From Chitinophagaceae bacterium (GTDB lineage Bacteria; Bacteroidota; Bacteroidia; Chitinophagales; Chitinophagaceae), in the NCBI GenBank assembly GCA_009996555.1, contig JAACZX010000541.1, positions 1 to 6,253 of the forward strand: a stretch of DNA of 6,253 nt, given 5' to 3'. Numbering within the stretch: the first letter of the stretch is position 1; each line of letters begins with the position of its first letter. The notes beneath the pieces were generated by a model. That model did not search any database, was not told the DNA's origin, and was given only the letters and a program-made list of their open reading frames with translations. Positions 5,943-6,253 of this stretch are shown in pieces. Made by a program: the position numbers and the translations under genes.

Positions 5943-6253
5943 TTAGCTTTCTTCTTCGTTCATTTCGTTAACGATCTGTTTCAGTTTATCGGCATGCTGC
6001 CCGTATAGTTTTCGAACATACCATTTATTAGCATAGTAAACTGGAATGGTAAGAACAGCTGATATCAAAAACAGCACAGCAAAAAACGGCCAGAACGACA
6101 TGTGATTTGGATTGGCCTGCATTTTAGGATCGAACAGGAAAATAATAATGCCAGCCGTTAGCATAATGAAAGGAAAAAGCAACGTGCCAACAATAAGATA
6201 TAGCCGGATATATTTTTGCAGCGTGCGTACTTGCAACTGCAGGTTTGATTTTA
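5943..6253 (-). CDS. Small two-helix membrane protein, 5' end beyond the window
   Basis: The frame ends with TAA at 5943-5945 and is still open at the right edge of the window. A TTG at 6234-6236 could serve as start (97 aa), but the codons before it (K-S-N-L-Q-L) read on without a stop and no ATG precedes the first membrane helix, so the true start probably lies just outside. Counted from that TTG, the chain has a basic, amphipathic N-terminus (R4, K8, R11), a hydrophobic helix at about 12-35, a short polar loop with D-P-K-M-Q-A-N-P-N-H, a second helix at about 48-67, and a charged C-terminal tail ending E-E-E-S. A two-span membrane protein with both ends in the cytoplasm is the likely topology. 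I do not recognise the family. It is the upstream gene of a minus-strand unit, 10 nt before TraB/GumN. Confidence 0.7.
   Translation of the reverse strand, partial: KSNLQLQVRTLQKYIRLYLIVGTLLFPFIMLTAGIIIFLFDPKMQANPNHMSFWPFFAVLFLISAVLTIPVYYANKWYVRKLYGQHADKLKQIVNEMNEEES

Overview
The window looks like ordinary chromosomal DNA from a member of the Bacteroidota, most likely the Chitinophagaceae or a close relative. The reasons are a RecA of typical Bacteroidota type, a DUF4920 secreted protein (a family found mainly in this phylum), lack of strong Shine-Dalgarno sites, A-rich leaders, and promoter-like elements of the TTG / TAnnTTTG type used by the primary sigma factor of this phylum. The family placement is inference from protein resemblance alone.

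Layout, left to right. (1) The 3' end of a YceI-family gene (+) ends at 218. It converges on a DUF4920 gene (-, 300-770), and a perfect 18-bp hairpin between them can stop transcription from both sides. (2) A divergent spacer (771-949) leads to a secreted or lipid-anchored alpha/beta-hydrolase of the LpqC / poly(3-hydroxybutyrate) depolymerase type (+, 950-1861). (3) recA (+, start at 1965 or 2007, end 3035) has its own AT-rich promoter region with a striking set of TTAG/CTAA palindromes, and is closed by a good intrinsic terminator (3059-3097). (4) A small unrecognised lipoprotein (+, 3199-3699) follows, preceded by a possible 13-codon leader ORF whose stop overlaps the lipoprotein start. (5) Three minus-strand genes read toward it, probably as one transcription unit: a small two-helix membrane protein whose 5' end runs off the window (5943-6253), a TraB/GumN family exported protein (5066-5932) and a ModF-like tandem ABC ATPase with a degenerate first half (3779-5005).

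The genes do not form one obvious pathway. Several products (YceI, DUF4920, esterase, lipoprotein, TraB/GumN) are predicted to be exported, and recA is the single core information gene. I see no rRNA, tRNA, CRISPR array, insertion sequence or phage gene. I do not see an evident new multi-gene system. The points most worth a second look are the paired palindromes at the recA promoter, the ABC protein lacking a P-loop in its first domain, and the leader-like ORF before the lipoprotein.
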